Of a stretch of 64,000 nucleotides of DNA, positions 42,001 through 51,461 are shown piece by piece (position 1 is the first letter of the stretch; each line of letters begins with the position of its first letter). The stretch is from Paratractidigestivibacter sp963605405 (GTDB lineage Bacteria > Actinomycetota > Coriobacteriia > Coriobacteriales > Atopobiaceae). The DNA is taken from contig CAVCUP010000007.1 in the NCBI GenBank assembly GCA_963605405.1, forward strand, positions 43,150 through 107,149. The letters run 5' to 3'. Under the pieces are notes generated by a model that had not been told where the DNA came from, did not search any database, and saw nothing but the letters and a program-made list of their open reading frames with translations. A program made the translations under genes and the position numbers.

Positions 42001-44952
42001 ATGTATTCGGACCAGCCTTCCATATTCGATTCCGTCGGCTACGGCGGCGCCGGCTTCGCGCCCGCGGGCGGCGATTATGCTCCCGCCGGGCGCGATGCCG
42101 CCGGCGGTGCGACTGCCGGTTACGGGCTCGCCGACGCGGGCTACGACACTGCGGCCTACGGGCTCGCCGACGCGGCCTACGACCCTGCGGCCTACGGTTC
42201 CGCCGATGCCGACTACGCACCTCGTGACGCCGGCTACGATCCCGTCCCCGTAGATTATGTGCCTGCCGACGAGTCCTACCTGCCGCCCGAGGCGGGGGAG
42301 GGCGCCGTTCCCGTGACGCCGACCGCCACCATGGCCGACCCCACGCCGATGTGGGGTCCCGCGCCCAACCGGCCCGAGCTCGACCTCGAGGGGCTCAACC
42401 CCGCCCAGCGCGAGGCCGTCGAGACCACGCGCGGGCCGCTCCTCGTGCTCGCGGGCGCCGGTTCCGGAAAGACGCGCGTCCTCACCATGCGCATCGCCCA
42501 CATGATCGCCGACGAGGGCGTCCGCCCCTGGCAGATCCTGGCCATCACCTTCACCAACAAGGCCGCCGCCGAGATGCGCGAGCGCCTGGGCGCGCTTCTT
42601 CCCGACGGCACGCGCGGCATGTGGGTCTGCACCTTCCACGCCATGTGCGTGCGCATGCTGCGGGAGGACGCGGAGGCCATCGGATACACGAACAACTTCA
42701 CGATCTACGACGACGACGACTCGAACCGCATGGTCAAGTCCATCATGAACGACCTGCGCATCGACCAGAAGCAGTTCCCGGTCCGCTCTATCCGCTCAAA
42801 GATCAGCTCCGCGAAGAACGCCATGGTGTCCGCCGGCGAGCTGGAGAGCGCGCAGAACCCCGCCGACCGCGCGGCCGGACGCGTGATGCGCGCGCTCGAT
42901 GCGCGCCTGGCCAAGGCCAACGCCATGGACTTCGACGACCTGCTCATCAAGGCCCTCGAGCTCCTCTCCAAGCATCCGGACGTGCTGGCCAAGTACCAGG
43001 ACCGCTTCCAGCACATCAGCGTCGACGAGTACCAGGACACCAACCATGTCCAGTACGCCATCACCAACCTGCTCGCGGCCAAGTACCGCAACCTCATGGT
43101 CGTTGGCGACGACGATCAGTCCATCTATTCCTGGCGAGGCGCGGACATCCAGAACATCCTTGACTTCGAGAAGGACTACCCCGACGCCCGCACCGTGCGC
43201 CTGGAGCAGAACTACCGCTCCACCGGCCATATCCTCAATGCCGCGAACGCCGTGGTGGCCCACAACTCCCGCCGCAAGGAGAAGCGCCTCTTCACGGATT
43301 CGGGCGACGGCGAGAAGATCAAGCTCTTCCAGGCCTCCGACGAGCGCGACGAGGGCCGCTGGATCGGCTCGGAGATCGAGAAGCTCCACGACGGCGGCAC
43401 GAGCTACGACGACATGGCCGTCTTCTACCGCATGAACTCGCAGTCCCGCGTGCTCGAGGACTTCCTGCTGCGCGCCGGCGTCCCGTACAAGATCGTCGGC
43501 GGCACGCGGTTCTTCGACCGCGCCGAGGTTCGCGACGTGACGGCCTATCTCAAGGCCGTGTGCAACCCCAACGACGACGTCTCGGTCCAGCGCGTGATCA
43601 ACACCCCGCGCCGCGGCATCGGCTCGACCTCGGTGGCCAAGCTCCAGCAGCTCGCCTCCGACGAGGGCATCAGCTTCTTTGCCGCCTGCCAGCAGGGCAT
43701 CTGCGAGACGGGGCTTCTCTCGCCGAAGGTGAGAAAGGCCCTCGCCGACTTCTGCGGCGTGATCGAGTCCGGCCGTCACGTGTCCGGCGAGCTCGCGAAG
43801 GTCGTGGACGCCATCGTGGACAAGGCGGGCCTCATCCGCGCCCTCGAGGCCGAGCACTCCGACGAGGCGGACGGCCGCATCGAGAACATCCGAGAGTTCA
43901 TGAGCGTCGCCGCAGAGTTCGACGAGACGCACGACGCCGCCGCGGAGACGCTCGAGTCGCTCGAGCAGCTGCGCGCGGCGGGCGCGCTCGACGGGGCCGG
44001 CGCGGGCTCCGCCGGCGCGGTCGGCGCCCAGCCGGCCGCTGCCGCCTCCGACCTGCCGCCTGTTGCCTCCGAGAAGCTCCCGGCATTCCTCGAATGGCTC
44101 GCCTTGCGCTCGGACCTCGACTCGCTCGAGGGCCAGTCGAGCGCCGTCACGATGATGACGGTTCACGCTGCCAAGGGCCTCGAGTTTCCGGTCGTCTTCG
44201 TGTCCGGCATGGAGGAGGGCATCTTCCCGCATGTCAAGTACGGCGAGGAGAGCGCCGAGAGCATCGAGGAGGAGCGCCGCCTCGCCTATGTGGCCATCAC
44301 GCGCGCCAGGAAGCGCCTCTACCTGACCTATGCCGCGACCCGCCGCACCTTTGGCGAGACGAGCCGCAACCCCGTGAGCCGCTTCCTTGACGAGATACCG
44401 CGCGAGGACTGCGAGCTCGACGGCGTGGGCAGCGCGGGCTTCTCCGGCCTCGGCTGGGAGAAGCGCGGCGACCGCCACGGGACCTTCGGCAGCGGCCGGG
44501 GCTCGGACGTCTACGGCGGCAACGTCTTCGGATCCCGCACGCGCTCCACGGGAGGCTCGCGCGAGCGCTCGGGCCTCGGCCAGGGCACGGTCCGGGGCAC
44601 GGGCTCGGGTGCGGGCTTCGGCTCCCGCACGCGCACGACATCGGGCTCGACGGGCTACGGGGCCTCTTCGTCCGGCTACGCGTACAGCCCCTCCGGCTCC
44701 TCGAGCAGCTTCGGGTCCCGCACGCGCGTGGGCGGCGCGCGCGGCTCAGCCTCGGAGACGAGGCCCGTCGAGGCCCCGAGGAAGGCGCAGGCCGGTGATT
44801 CCTTCGCGGCCGGGGACCGCGTCTCCCACAAGATCTTCGGCCCGGGCGTGGTCGTCTCGACCACCAGGGACGCGATCGAGGTCAAGTTCACGCGCACGGG
44901 CAAGACCAAGAAGCTCCTCAAGGGCTTCGCGCCCCTCGTCAAGTTGGGCTAG
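42001..44952 (+). CDS. pcrA: UvrD/PcrA-type DNA helicase with low-complexity N- and C-terminal regions
   Basis: A 983-residue SF1A helicase. Core motifs are LNPAQREAVETTRGP (Q motif), AGAGSGKTR (Walker A, about residue 150), HISVDEYQDTN (Walker B), GDDDQSIYSWRGA and TVHAAKGLEFPVVFV. The last 45 residues (GDRVSHKIFGPGVVVS...) form the RNA polymerase-binding Tudor-like tail of PcrA. The family is usually about 730 residues; the surplus is a Tyr/Gly/Ala/Asp-rich N terminus with GLADAGYD-type repeats (1-115) and a Ser/Gly/Arg-rich linker with four GSRTR motifs (about 815-930). The start rests on GAGAGGA at 41984-41990 and the -10 at 41956. It acts in repair and transcription-replication conflict resolution. 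Confidence 0.93.
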   Translation: MYSDQPSIFDSVGYGGAGFAPAGGDYAPAGRDAAGGATAGYGLADAGYDTAAYGLADAAYDPAAYGSADADYAPRDAGYDPVPVDYVPADESYLPPEAGEGAVPVTPTATMADPTPMWGPAPNRPELDLEGLNPAQREAVETTRGPLLVLAGAGSGKTRVLTMRIAHMIADEGVRPWQILAITFTNKAAAEMRERLGALLPDGTRGMWVCTFHAMCVRMLREDAEAIGYTNNFTIYDDDDSNRMVKSIMNDLRIDQKQFPVRSIRSKISSAKNAMVSAGELESAQNPADRAAGRVMRALDARLAKANAMDFDDLLIKALELLSKHPDVLAKYQDRFQHISVDEYQDTNHVQYAITNLLAAKYRNLMVVGDDDQSIYSWRGADIQNILDFEKDYPDARTVRLEQNYRSTGHILNAANAVVAHNSRRKEKRLFTDSGDGEKIKLFQASDERDEGRWIGSEIEKLHDGGTSYDDMAVFYRMNSQSRVLEDFLLRAGVPYKIVGGTRFFDRAEVRDVTAYLKAVCNPNDDVSVQRVINTPRRGIGSTSVAKLQQLASDEGISFFAACQQGICETGLLSPKVRKALADFCGVIESGRHVSGELAKVVDAIVDKAGLIRALEAEHSDEADGRIENIREFMSVAAEFDETHDAAAETLESLEQLRAAGALDGAGAGSAGAVGAQPAAAASDLPPVASEKLPAFLEWLALRSDLDSLEGQSSAVTMMTVHAAKGLEFPVVFVSGMEEGIFPHVKYGEESAESIEEERRLAYVAITRARKRLYLTYAATRRTFGETSRNPVSRFLDEIPREDCELDGVGSAGFSGLGWEKRGDRHGTFGSGRGSDVYGGNVFGSRTRSTGGSRERSGLGQGTVRGTGSGAGFGSRTRTTSGSTGYGASSSGYAYSPSGSSSSFGSRTRVGGARGSASETRPVEAPRKAQAGDSFAAGDRVSHKIFGPGVVVSTTRDAIEVKFTRTGKTKKLLKGFAPLVKLG

Positions 44953-44962
44953 GGGGACGCCG

Positions 44963-45727
44963 ATGGAGCAGCAGATCGTCAGCTCAATCGACGAGCTCGT
45001 GCGTAAGGCGGTGGTCATCGCGGTGGCCGTGTGCGTCGCGCTCGTGGCGCAGCGGGTCGTGGTGCGCCTGACCAAGAAGGTGCTCGACTCCTCCGACGTG
45101 CCCAACGCCTCCATCTTCGTGAATATCCTGCGCGCGTTCATCTGGTCGTTCGCGCTTCTCTCCGTGATGAAGCCCGTGTTCGGCGTGGACCCGTCCGGCC
45201 TCATCACGGCGCTGGGCGTGGTCTCCGTGGCGATCTCGCTCGGCCTGCAGGACACCATCTCGAACATCATCGGCGGACTCGGCCTCATGATGGGCCGCGT
45301 GGTGCGCCCGGGCGACAAAGTCACCGTGGGCGGCACGACGGGCGTGGTCACGGACGTGACCTGGCGCTCGACCACGCTGCGCACGCGCGGCGGCGACGTG
45401 GACGTGATTCCCAACTCCGTCCTCAACAAGACCACGCTCACGCGCCTGGACGACGTGAACTCCGGCATGTGCAAGGTCGAGTTCGCGGTGGCTCCTGGGG
45501 CCGACCTCGACGCGGTGAGCGCCGAGGTGATCGCCGCCGCCGAGGAGGCGATCGGCGACGACCTCGACCCCCGTTACCGCACGGCGGTGTGCTTTACCGG
45601 CATCACGGCCTACGGCACGGAGGGCTTCGCCGCGCTGCACGTCGTCGACGGCGTGTACTTCTCGACCGCGCAGACCCGTCTCGTGCATGCGCTGCACGGC
45701 AAGCCTTGGCTCGCCCAGGCGCTTTAG
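44963..45727 (+). CDS. MscS family small-conductance mechanosensitive channel
   Basis: A 254-residue channel. Three membrane segments are visible; the third is the pore helix GLITALGVVSVAISLGLQDTISNIIGGLGLMM. The beta domain follows (VRPGDKVTVGGTTGVVTDVTWRSTTLRT, then IPNSVL). MscS channels release solutes on hypo-osmotic shock. ATG 44963 follows AGGGGGACG, 10 bp after the helicase stop. Confidence 0.93.
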   Translation: MEQQIVSSIDELVRKAVVIAVAVCVALVAQRVVVRLTKKVLDSSDVPNASIFVNILRAFIWSFALLSVMKPVFGVDPSGLITALGVVSVAISLGLQDTISNIIGGLGLMMGRVVRPGDKVTVGGTTGVVTDVTWRSTTLRTRGGDVDVIPNSVLNKTTLTRLDDVNSGMCKVEFAVAPGADLDAVSAEVIAAAEEAIGDDLDPRYRTAVCFTGITAYGTEGFAALHVVDGVYFSTAQTRLVHALHGKPWLAQAL

Positions 45728-45758
45728 CCGAGGTCCCTTTACCGAGAAAGGCATTCCC

Positions 45759-46244
45759 ATGGAACTCATCGACAGCTTCACCGTGAACCACCTCACGCTC
45801 GAGCCGGGCGTCTACGTGAGCCGCCTGGACCGCGATCCCGCCACGGGCGCGGTGATCACCACCTTCGACCTGCGCCTTACTGCGCCGAACCGCGAGCCCG
45901 TGATGGACACCGCGGCCGTGCACGCCCTCGAGCACTTGGGCGCGACCTTCCTGCGCAACGACCCCGAGTGGTCGAGCCGCGTCGTTTACTTCGGGCCGAT
46001 GGGCTGCCGCACCGGTTTCTACCTGGTGCTCTTTGGCGAGTATGCCTCGTCCGACGTGGTCGACCTCGTGCGTCGCTGCTTCGAGTTCGCCCGCGACTTC
46101 GAGGGCGAGATCCCCGGCGCCCAGCCCGCCGAGTGCGGAAACTGGCATGATGCCGACCTCAACCTCGCGCACTGGTGGGCGAGGCGCTACCTGGACCAGG
46201 CGCTTTACGGCATCGACGACGCGCACATGAGCTATCCCGCGTAG
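45759..46244 (+). CDS. luxS: S-ribosylhomocysteine lyase
   Basis: A 161-residue LuxS. The metal ligands are visible: HALEH (His55, His59) and AECGNW (Cys126). Cys83 in GCRTGFYL is the catalytic Cys. It splits S-ribosylhomocysteine into homocysteine and DPD, the precursor of AI-2. ATG 45759 follows GAGAAAGG. The nucleosidase that makes its substrate is encoded next, so the pair forms the two-step activated methyl cycle. Confidence 0.96.
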   Translation: MELIDSFTVNHLTLEPGVYVSRLDRDPATGAVITTFDLRLTAPNREPVMDTAAVHALEHLGATFLRNDPEWSSRVVYFGPMGCRTGFYLVLFGEYASSDVVDLVRRCFEFARDFEGEIPGAQPAECGNWHDADLNLAHWWARRYLDQALYGIDDAHMSYPA

Positions 46245-46269
46245 CAGGGCGGGAAGAGGGGAGTTTGCA

Positions 46270-46968
46270 ATGAAGACGGGCATCATCGGGGCCATGGAGT
46301 CCGAGGTCGAGCTGCTCAAAGAGCAGATGGAGGGGGCCAAGGTCACGGCCGTCGCCGGCATGGAGTTCTGCGCCGGCAAGCTCGGCGGTGCGGACGTCGT
46401 CGTGGTCCAGTCCGGTATCGGCAAGGTGAACGCGGGCATCTGCGTGCAGGTCCTCGTGGACCGCTTCGGCGTGGGCCGTGTGATCAACACCGGCGTGGCG
46501 GGCTCGCTCGACGAGCGACTCGATGTGGGCGACCTCGTGGTCTCCACCGACTGCGCCATGCACGACTTCGACGTGACGCCGCTCGGCTACGCCCCCGGCC
46601 AGGTCCCCGGGCTCGACACCCTCGCCTTCCCGGCCGACGCCGGCATGCGTGAGTCGGTCTGCGCCGCCGCGGCCGCCGTCGCCCCCGACATCAAGGTCCT
46701 CGAGGGCCGCGTGGTCTCCGGCGACCAGTTCATCTCAGCCGCGGAACAGAAGGGGCGCATCCTCGCGACCTTCGGCGGCCTGTGCTGCGAGATGGAGGGC
46801 TGCGCCATCGCGCAGGCCGCTTATCTCAACGGCGTGCCCTTCGTCGTCGTCCGCGCCATCAGCGACAAGCCCGGCGCCGAGGGCCAGGTCGTCGACTACA
46901 ACACCTTCGAGAAGAAGGCCGCCCGCGACTGCGCCGCGATTGTCGCTCGCATGGTCGCGGTGAAGTGA
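46270..46968 (+). CDS. mtnN: 5'-methylthioadenosine/S-adenosylhomocysteine nucleosidase
   Basis: A 232-residue MTAN/Pfs. Catalytic residues are visible in GAMESEVELL (Glu near 12), CCEMEGCAIAQ and RAISDKPG (Asp). It cleaves MTA and SAH, feeding S-ribosylhomocysteine to LuxS encoded 25 bp upstream. The order luxS-mtnN in one unit suggests AI-2 production is set by methyl-cycle flux. SD is GAGGGGAG. Confidence 0.95.
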   Translation: MKTGIIGAMESEVELLKEQMEGAKVTAVAGMEFCAGKLGGADVVVVQSGIGKVNAGICVQVLVDRFGVGRVINTGVAGSLDERLDVGDLVVSTDCAMHDFDVTPLGYAPGQVPGLDTLAFPADAGMRESVCAAAAAVAPDIKVLEGRVVSGDQFISAAEQKGRILATFGGLCCEMEGCAIAQAAYLNGVPFVVVRAISDKPGAEGQVVDYNTFEKKAARDCAAIVARMVAVK

Positions 46969-47060
46969 GGATTTGTATAGGAGGGATTTTGCTTAATAAC
47001 TGGATAGTTAGTCGGTGACGGCGCGCTAATTGTATTTAACGGATACAAAGAATTCTAAGA

Positions 47061-47089
47061 TTGTTTCCGGTTCGTTTCTAAATTAGAAT
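47061..47089 (+). promoter_or_regulatory. Promoter of the AT-rich island
   Basis: -35 TTGTTT (47061-47066), a 17-bp spacer, and -10 TAGAAT (47084-47089), in AT-rich DNA 56 bp before ATG 47145. Confidence 0.65.
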
Positions 47090-47144
47090 AGAATTAGCGA
47101 ATTCGCCTGCCCTTATTCAATCAGTGACATTCGTAGGATGAATT

Positions 47145-47765
47145 ATGTCTCGAAATCTTAATCGCAGAGATTTTCTTTTCGCCTCATTCTCCGCTGTCAC
47201 ATCCCTTGCCGTCTTGAATATGCCGACTTTGGCTATCGCTTCGGAATCTGCTGAAGAAGAATCGCTAAGTCAAGAGGCCATTAGGGCTAGAATTCAAGTA
47301 ATTAACGAGAAATATTCTGTTGGAGAGCTTCTTTCCGATGAGGACGCCTCTTTCATTTTGAAGTATGGCTCGCGGTCGGGGGCTCTTCAGACGAGGGGCA
47401 CTGAAGGAAGACTCAATATTTCTGGCTCAAAATACGGAACTTCGATTGTCGGAACAGGATCCCTCTATTACAGAGAAGATGGTTTTTGGAAAACATATGG
47501 TTCTGATGCGACCATACGTGCCACCTCTGGAGGTACGCCTAAGTCCATGAAACTGACGATTTCCTGTGTTACTTATGGTGTTCTAGGAGAAGGCGGAGTG
47601 GTCCAGACCTACAACGACTCCGTGAGCGCTTCTTGTAGTAATAAATCTGTTTTCTCGTGCAATCCGCAAGAGAGATTTTGGGCAACAGCTGTGACCTATG
47701 CAGTGTCGGCGAAACTTGATGTCACCACGGCGTCTGGGAATTATTTTACGTTGCTTGCCGATTAA
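47145..47765 (+). CDS. Tat-exported hypothetical protein in an AT-rich island
   Basis: A 206-residue protein whose N terminus, MSRNLNRRDFLFA followed by a hydrophobic segment and AIAS, is a twin-arginine signal peptide. The mature part is Ser/Gly-rich with several Tyr (TGSLYYREDGFWKTYG) and two Cys pairs. I do not recognise a family. Codon use is clearly AT-richer than all neighbours (AAA, ATT, TCT frequent), which suggests horizontal acquisition together with the next gene. Its own promoter is visible at 47061. Confidence 0.7.
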   Translation: MSRNLNRRDFLFASFSAVTSLAVLNMPTLAIASESAEEESLSQEAIRARIQVINEKYSVGELLSDEDASFILKYGSRSGALQTRGTEGRLNISGSKYGTSIVGTGSLYYREDGFWKTYGSDATIRATSGGTPKSMKLTISCVTYGVLGEGGVVQTYNDSVSASCSNKSVFSCNPQERFWATAVTYAVSAKLDVTTASGNYFTLLAD

Positions 47766-47815
47766 AAAGCGTCGTGCCCTCTGGATATTCTCTTTTACGG
47801 ACTGCGACGGAATGT

Positions 47816-48334
47816 ATGGGAACGTGCTTTAAGAACACACTTCGGAAGATTGCTCGTTTCGTGACCATCGTGTGCGGAGCTGCTACGGTGTTTTTCGCGA
47901 TTTCTTTGGCTGTCGTTCCGCTGCTGTCGATATCAAACGATATTCGTCAGGTTGAAGTTGGGATTGCGATTCAGGTTCAGAACTTGATAATTTGCTTGCT
48001 GGCTATGTATGTCTGCTGGGCGCTTGAGCGTCTGTTGACGGGAAGAATGGAAGTTTACGAATCGATTTATCGTGTGTTTAGTTTCTTCTCGTTGGCATTT
48101 ATAGCTGAAATGGGCCTTTCGTATGTTTGCTGTCTTTTCTCTGGCGAAAGCGTAGCAACCATCGTGTTAACATCGCCTTTCTCCGCGTTCCCTTCCTATC
48201 CCGACTGGTATAGGTGCCTGGAGACCTCTCTTGGAACTAATGCTGTGGTCTTCCGAATTGATATCTGGTCCGCAATTGTGGCTTTGGTATTCGGAATCGT
48301 ATCTCAATTCATGACCTGGAAGAAGGTTGGCTAG
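47816..48334 (+). CDS. Hypothetical four-helix membrane protein in the AT-rich island
   Basis: A 172-residue membrane protein with about four hydrophobic segments (FVTIVCGAATVFFAISLAVVPLL, LIICLLAMYVCWAL, FFSLAFIAEMGLSYVCCLF, IWSAIVALVFGIVSQF). No known family. The start is uncertain: ATG 47816 is preferred for its compact leader, but an in-frame GTG at 47774, 8 bp after the previous gene, would add 14 residues. It shares the AT-rich codon use of its neighbour; a partner role is inference. Confidence 0.62.
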   Translation: MGTCFKNTLRKIARFVTIVCGAATVFFAISLAVVPLLSISNDIRQVEVGIAIQVQNLIICLLAMYVCWALERLLTGRMEVYESIYRVFSFFSLAFIAEMGLSYVCCLFSGESVATIVLTSPFSAFPSYPDWYRCLETSLGTNAVVFRIDIWSAIVALVFGIVSQFMTWKKVG

Positions 48335-48391
48335 TGAAAGCGATGGTGTCCAAGTCCCCTCGCTTTATAAAACTGTCCTGATAAATGAGCC

Positions 48392-49252
48392 TTACAGCCC
48401 CTGCACCGCCACGCCCACGAGCGTGGGGCCGGTGTGGACGAGAAGCGCCGGGCTGATCTCGCTGCGCACCACCTCGACGGAATTCTTCACGCGCTCCAGG
48501 AGCTTTGCCTCCATCGTCTCGTAGAGATCGGCGCACGCGGAGGTGCAGCTCACGGCCAGGCGGCACTTGGGGTAGCGCGCCGCCAGCCCCTCGATGAGCT
48601 TGATTTCGGTGTCGAGCGAGCGCTCCCAGCCGCGGGCCTTCTTTGCGATGGTGTAGTGGCCCTCATCGTCGCAGGTGAGCACCGGCTTGATGTTGAGCGC
48701 GCTGCCCAGGCGGTAGATGGCATCGCTGATACGTCCGCCGCGGCGAAGGAACTCGAGGTCGCGCACGGTAAAGAAGACGTCGGTGTTCTTTGCCACGAGG
48801 CCCAGGGTCTGCTCGAGGTCGCTCAGCGGCACGCCCTCCTCGATCTGACGCACGGCCTCCATGACGACCATGCCCGCCGCGACGCCGATGTTCAGCGTGT
48901 CCACCACGACGACGGGGAAGTCGTCCATGGTGCGCGCGACCATGCGCGCCGTCTCGCAGGTGGCCGAGAGGCCCGAGGAGATGCTCACGAAGACCGCGGA
49001 GGTGTAGCCGTCGGCCTTGGCGCGCGCGAACTCGTCGGAGATGCGCTCGGGGGAGGGCAGCGAGGTCTTGGGGATCTCCTGCTCGAAGCGCGCGATGATC
49101 TGGTCGGACGTGATGTCCACGCCGCTCTCGTAGCTCGTTCCGTCGGAGTAGTTCACGCGCAGGGGAATGACGCGCACGTCGTGGGCGGCGACGAAGTCTG
49201 CGGGGCAGTCCGATCCGGTGTCGGTGAGCACGGCGATGCGCTGGTCGTTCAT
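48392..49252 (-). CDS. DegV family protein (fatty-acid binding)
   Basis: A 286-residue DegV protein on the minus strand, of usual family length. Motifs are VLTDTGSDCPADF, PKTSLPSPERISDEF, FVSISSGLSATCETAR, DTLNIGVAAGMVVMEA and LRRGGRISDAIY. The Ser of the TSLPSP block and the SSGLS block contact the fatty acyl carboxylate in known structures. It is transcribed divergently from the DUF1836 gene at 49423. Likely a FakB-type carrier; the sequence differs enough from that encoded at 4319 to suggest a different acyl preference. Confidence 0.92.
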   Translation of the reverse strand: MNDQRIAVLTDTGSDCPADFVAAHDVRVIPLRVNYSDGTSYESGVDITSDQIIARFEQEIPKTSLPSPERISDEFARAKADGYTSAVFVSISSGLSATCETARMVARTMDDFPVVVVDTLNIGVAAGMVVMEAVRQIEEGVPLSDLEQTLGLVAKNTDVFFTVRDLEFLRRGGRISDAIYRLGSALNIKPVLTCDDEGHYTIAKKARGWERSLDTEIKLIEGLAARYPKCRLAVSCTSACADLYETMEAKLLERVKNSVEVVRSEISPALLVHTGPTLVGVAVQGL

Positions 49253-49422
49253 GGGGTCTCTCCTCGTGGCCGCCCGCGTGCGCGGGGCGTGGTCAATCCG
49301 TGTTTTGGTCCATGATAACCTTGGACGTGGTTTTAAATACTAGATACTCTGATTGTGCAGAAAACGACAAGGGCGCACCCCCGCGCGGACACGAGCGCGC
49401 GTGCGCCCGGACGGGGGTCCTC

Positions 49423-50040
49423 ATGGGCACGAAGCAGGCCGAGAAGTACGCGCAGGACGAGACCCGCCTGGCGGCTCTCCCGACGGCGCAGGTCAAGGCC
49501 TCCGCGCTCGCGGCCTACATGGCCTCCGTCCACGTGTACCGCTACGGCGAGCTGCCCCGCATCGACCTCTACCTCGACCAAGTCCTCACCCTCGTCTCGG
49601 AGGAGCTCGCCTTCATGTGCCTGCCCGACGAGCAGCCGATCACGGGCTCGATGGTCAACAACTACGTCAAGCAGCGCCTTCTCCCCGCGCCGAGGAAGAA
49701 GCGCTATACCCGCGAGCACGTGGCCACGCTGCTCTTCGTGTGCTCGCTCAAGCGCGTCTACTCGATTGCACAGCTGCAACAGATCATGGGTATGATTAAC
49801 CGGGCGCACGTGGACGCCGCCGCGCTGTACGACGAGGTGGTCGCCGCGCTCGAGTGCGCGCTCGCCGAGCAGTTCGCCGTGGGCCCCGACTTCGTGGCCC
49901 CCGTCATGGAGCCGCGCATCCGCCCCGTCAACGACGCGGGCGAGGAGGTGGCGCCCGGCCTCGCGCGCGTGCTCGAGGCCGCGGTGGCGTCTCTTGCCGC
50001 CAAAGTCTACGTGGAGCAGACCCTGGCGCTCGCCGAATAA
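49423..50040 (+). CDS. DUF1836 family putative regulator
   Basis: A 205-residue protein. The centre carries the DUF1836 pattern: LTGSMVNNYVKQ-like (here ITGSMVNNYVKQRLLPAP), KKRYTREHVATLLFVCSLKRVYS, then IAQLQQIMG. The block has a MerR-like winged-helix flavour, so DNA binding is likely. ATG 49423 was chosen because upstream residues are not family-like. It is divergent from degV and 32 bp upstream of nhaA, so it may control either. The target is unknown. Confidence 0.82.
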   Translation: MGTKQAEKYAQDETRLAALPTAQVKASALAAYMASVHVYRYGELPRIDLYLDQVLTLVSEELAFMCLPDEQPITGSMVNNYVKQRLLPAPRKKRYTREHVATLLFVCSLKRVYSIAQLQQIMGMINRAHVDAAALYDEVVAALECALAEQFAVGPDFVAPVMEPRIRPVNDAGEEVAPGLARVLEAAVASLAAKVYVEQTLALAE

Positions 50041-50072
50041 GGAGGCGGGCCGCCGAGAAGAGAAAGGCGATC

Positions 50073-51461
50073 ATGCCCGCAAGCAACAATCCCCAGTCCG
50101 TTTCCGCCATCTATGAGGAGCCGGCCGTCATCAAGCGCGCGCAGCGCCGCGGCGCGCTCGCCGAGGTGACCTCCAACGGGACCGTCGCCGCGGCCGTCAT
50201 GGTGGGGGCCGCGCTCCTTGCCCTCGTGGTGGCGAACAGCCCCGCCTACGAGGCCGTCGAGCACTTCCTGCTGCAGCCGCTGACCATCGGGTTCGGCTCC
50301 CTCCTCGCGTCCATGACGGTCGAGGCCTTCGTCAACGACTTCCTGATGGCGATCTTTTTCCTCCTCGTGGGCATCGAGCTCAAGTACGAGATGACCGTGG
50401 GCCAGCTGCGCAAGCCGCGCCAGGCCGCGCTGCCGATGCTCGCCGCCGTGGGCGGCGTGGCCGTCCCCGCCCTCATCTACCTGCTGCTCAACGCCGGCGG
50501 CCAGGCCCATGGCTGGGCCATCCCCATCGCCACGGACATCGCCTTCGCGCTCGGCATCGCGTCTCTTCTGGGCGATCGCATCAGCCCGGAGACGAAGGTC
50601 TTCTTCCAGACGCTCGCCATCGCCGACGACATCCTGGCCATCGTGGTCATCGCCGTTGCGTACGGGCAGTCGCCCAATATCGCCTGGTGCGCCGCCTCGG
50701 CGCTCGTGATCCTCGTGCTGTGGGGCCTCAACCGCGCGAAGGTCTACTCGCTCAAGCCCTACCTGCTCGTGGGCCTGGTCCTTTGGGTCTGCATGTACAG
50801 CTCGGGCATCCACGCCACGCTCGCGGGCGTGATCCTCGCCTTCGCGCTGCCCGCCCAGTCCGACGTCAAGCTCGCGGAGTTCGGCACCTGGCTCGGCGAG
50901 AAGGCCCAGGTCCTCGACGACCGCTACGACGACGAGGCCCATGTCCTCGGCCAGCACTCCTTTACCAAGGGCGCGATGCGCGTGGAGAGCGTCGTCCACC
51001 ACGTCACGCCGCCGCTCGAGCGCATGGAGCACTACATCAGCGTGCCGGTGAACTTCCTCATCCTGCCCGTCTTCGCGTTCGTGAACGCGCAGGTGCGCCT
51101 GGTGGGCGCGGACTTCATGGCGGTCGTGTGCGACCCTGTGACCCTCGGCGTGTACTTTGGCGCCGTGCTCGGCAAGCCCATCGGCATCTTCGCCGTCACG
51201 TTCGTGCTGGTTAAGGTGGGTTTCGGCAAGCTGCCTGAGCACATGGACTGGGTGCAGGTGGGCGCCATCGGCATCATGGGCGGCCTCGGCTTCACGATGT
51301 CGATCCTCATCAGCGGCCTCGCCTTCGACGCGGCCTCCGAGATCATGGCGGCCAAGTGCGCCATTCTCCTGGGGTCCCTCACCTCGGCGATTCTGGGAAT
51401 CGTTTTCACCCGCGTGGCCACGGGCCGGCGTCAAGCGGGCGCGGGCAAGGACGCGCGGTAG
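50073..51461 (+). CDS. nhaA: Na+/H+ antiporter NhaA
   Basis: A 462-residue antiporter with the NhaA hallmarks: FLMAIFFLLVGIELKYE, PIATDIAFALGIASLLGDR and TLAIADDILAIVVIA, where the paired Asp of the ADD block carry the Na+/H+ exchange. GGLGFTMSILISGLAF marks the C-terminal part. It has about 12 helices. SD is GAGAAAGG. It expels sodium at alkaline pH. The neighbouring alkaline-shock-type genes (51699-53385) fit an envelope or pH stress theme. Confidence 0.95.
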   Translation: MPASNNPQSVSAIYEEPAVIKRAQRRGALAEVTSNGTVAAAVMVGAALLALVVANSPAYEAVEHFLLQPLTIGFGSLLASMTVEAFVNDFLMAIFFLLVGIELKYEMTVGQLRKPRQAALPMLAAVGGVAVPALIYLLLNAGGQAHGWAIPIATDIAFALGIASLLGDRISPETKVFFQTLAIADDILAIVVIAVAYGQSPNIAWCAASALVILVLWGLNRAKVYSLKPYLLVGLVLWVCMYSSGIHATLAGVILAFALPAQSDVKLAEFGTWLGEKAQVLDDRYDDEAHVLGQHSFTKGAMRVESVVHHVTPPLERMEHYISVPVNFLILPVFAFVNAQVRLVGADFMAVVCDPVTLGVYFGAVLGKPIGIFAVTFVLVKVGFGKLPEHMDWVQVGAIGIMGGLGFTMSILISGLAFDAASEIMAAKCAILLGSLTSAILGIVFTRVATGRRQAGAGKDAR

